64,000 nt of DNA, from NCBI GenBank assembly GCA_934233745.1, contig CAKQGN010000004.1:108681-172680 (forward strand). Direction: 5' to 3'. This DNA comes from an uncultured Clostridia bacterium (GTDB taxonomy: Bacteria > Bacillota > Clostridia > Christensenellales > CAG-917). The position numbers were made by a program, and so were the translations under genes. Below, one piece after another: positions 63,667 through 64,000 of the stretch (positions within the stretch are counted from its first letter, which is position 1; every line of letters starts with the position of its first letter). The notes under the pieces are model-generated. The model was not told where the DNA came from, made no database searches, and saw only the letters and a program-made list of their open reading frames with translations.

Positions 63667-64000
<334 letters not shown>

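Overview
The window looks like the chromosome of an anaerobic, probably spore-forming member of the Bacillota (class Clostridia), perhaps a gut lineage such as Christensenellales; the rank below class is a guess. The evidence is: dipicolinate synthase genes (dpaAB), an Enterococcus-type V-ATPase operon, a Re-citrate-synthase-type enzyme, a TM1266-type hydrogenase-system regulator, Fe-S fumarase, many 'LVAC' lipoproteins, and sigma-A promoters whose -35 and -10 boxes are mostly 17 bp apart.

Layout. 1-6.2 kb (minus): threonine synthase (cut by the window edge), a small P-loop ATPase, and an L31 / YqhQ-PrmC fusion / RF1 / Re-citrate synthase cluster. 6.3-9.3 kb (minus): a taurine/thiamine-precursor-type ABC importer behind a TM1266-type regulator with a structured leader. 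9.3-14.4 kb (minus): a MacB/FtsX-type exporter with a large lipoprotein. 14.4-15.1 kb (plus): queH. 15.2-17.4 kb (minus): a PepSY lipoprotein / ECF sigma / PepSY anti-sigma module with its own ECF-type promoter. 17.4-27.4 kb (minus): DUF3737, then rpiB and nine V-ATPase genes in the order G/H-I-K-E-C-F-A-B-D. 27.6-37.9 kb (minus): a giant 3,437-residue MBG/YDG-repeat surface protein. 38-41.2 kb: a repeat-rich island holding DUF4364 and an FMN-riboswitch-controlled riboflavin transporter. 41.2-43.8 kb: fumarase, divergent from malic enzyme. 43.9-48.5 kb: a YkvI-type transporter overlapping tail-to-tail with a Cys/Asp/His-tailed protein, a TPR protein and a membrane protein. 48.7-50.6 kb (plus): asd-dapA. 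50.7-55.6 kb (minus): a BspA-type LRR lipoprotein. 55.8-62.4 kb: PlsC-like acyltransferase, PRK06851-type ATPase, dpaAB, DUF6320 with an HTH-acyltransferase fusion, a gene remnant and a small lipoprotein. 62.6-64 kb: repeats, then 5S and the 3' end of 23S rRNA on the minus strand.

How the genes connect. asd and dapA make dihydrodipicolinate, which serves lysine synthesis and, through dpaAB, spore dipicolinate; thrC uses the same aspartate branch. Fumarase, malic enzyme and Re-citrate synthase suggest an incomplete TCA pathway. The V-ATPase K subunit keeps all the Na+ ligands known from Enterococcus hirae NtpK, so sodium transport is likely.

The most unusual structures are: (1) tandem arrays of short perfect hairpins joined by an invariant 7-bp ATATCAC/T linker, at three intergenic sites, one of which supplies a gene's stop codon; (2) about 270-bp inverted repeats flanking DUF4364; (3) four promoters whose -10 box lies exactly 6 nt from the start codon, predicting leaderless mRNAs; and (4) an unidentified structured leader upstream of the TM1266-type regulator.
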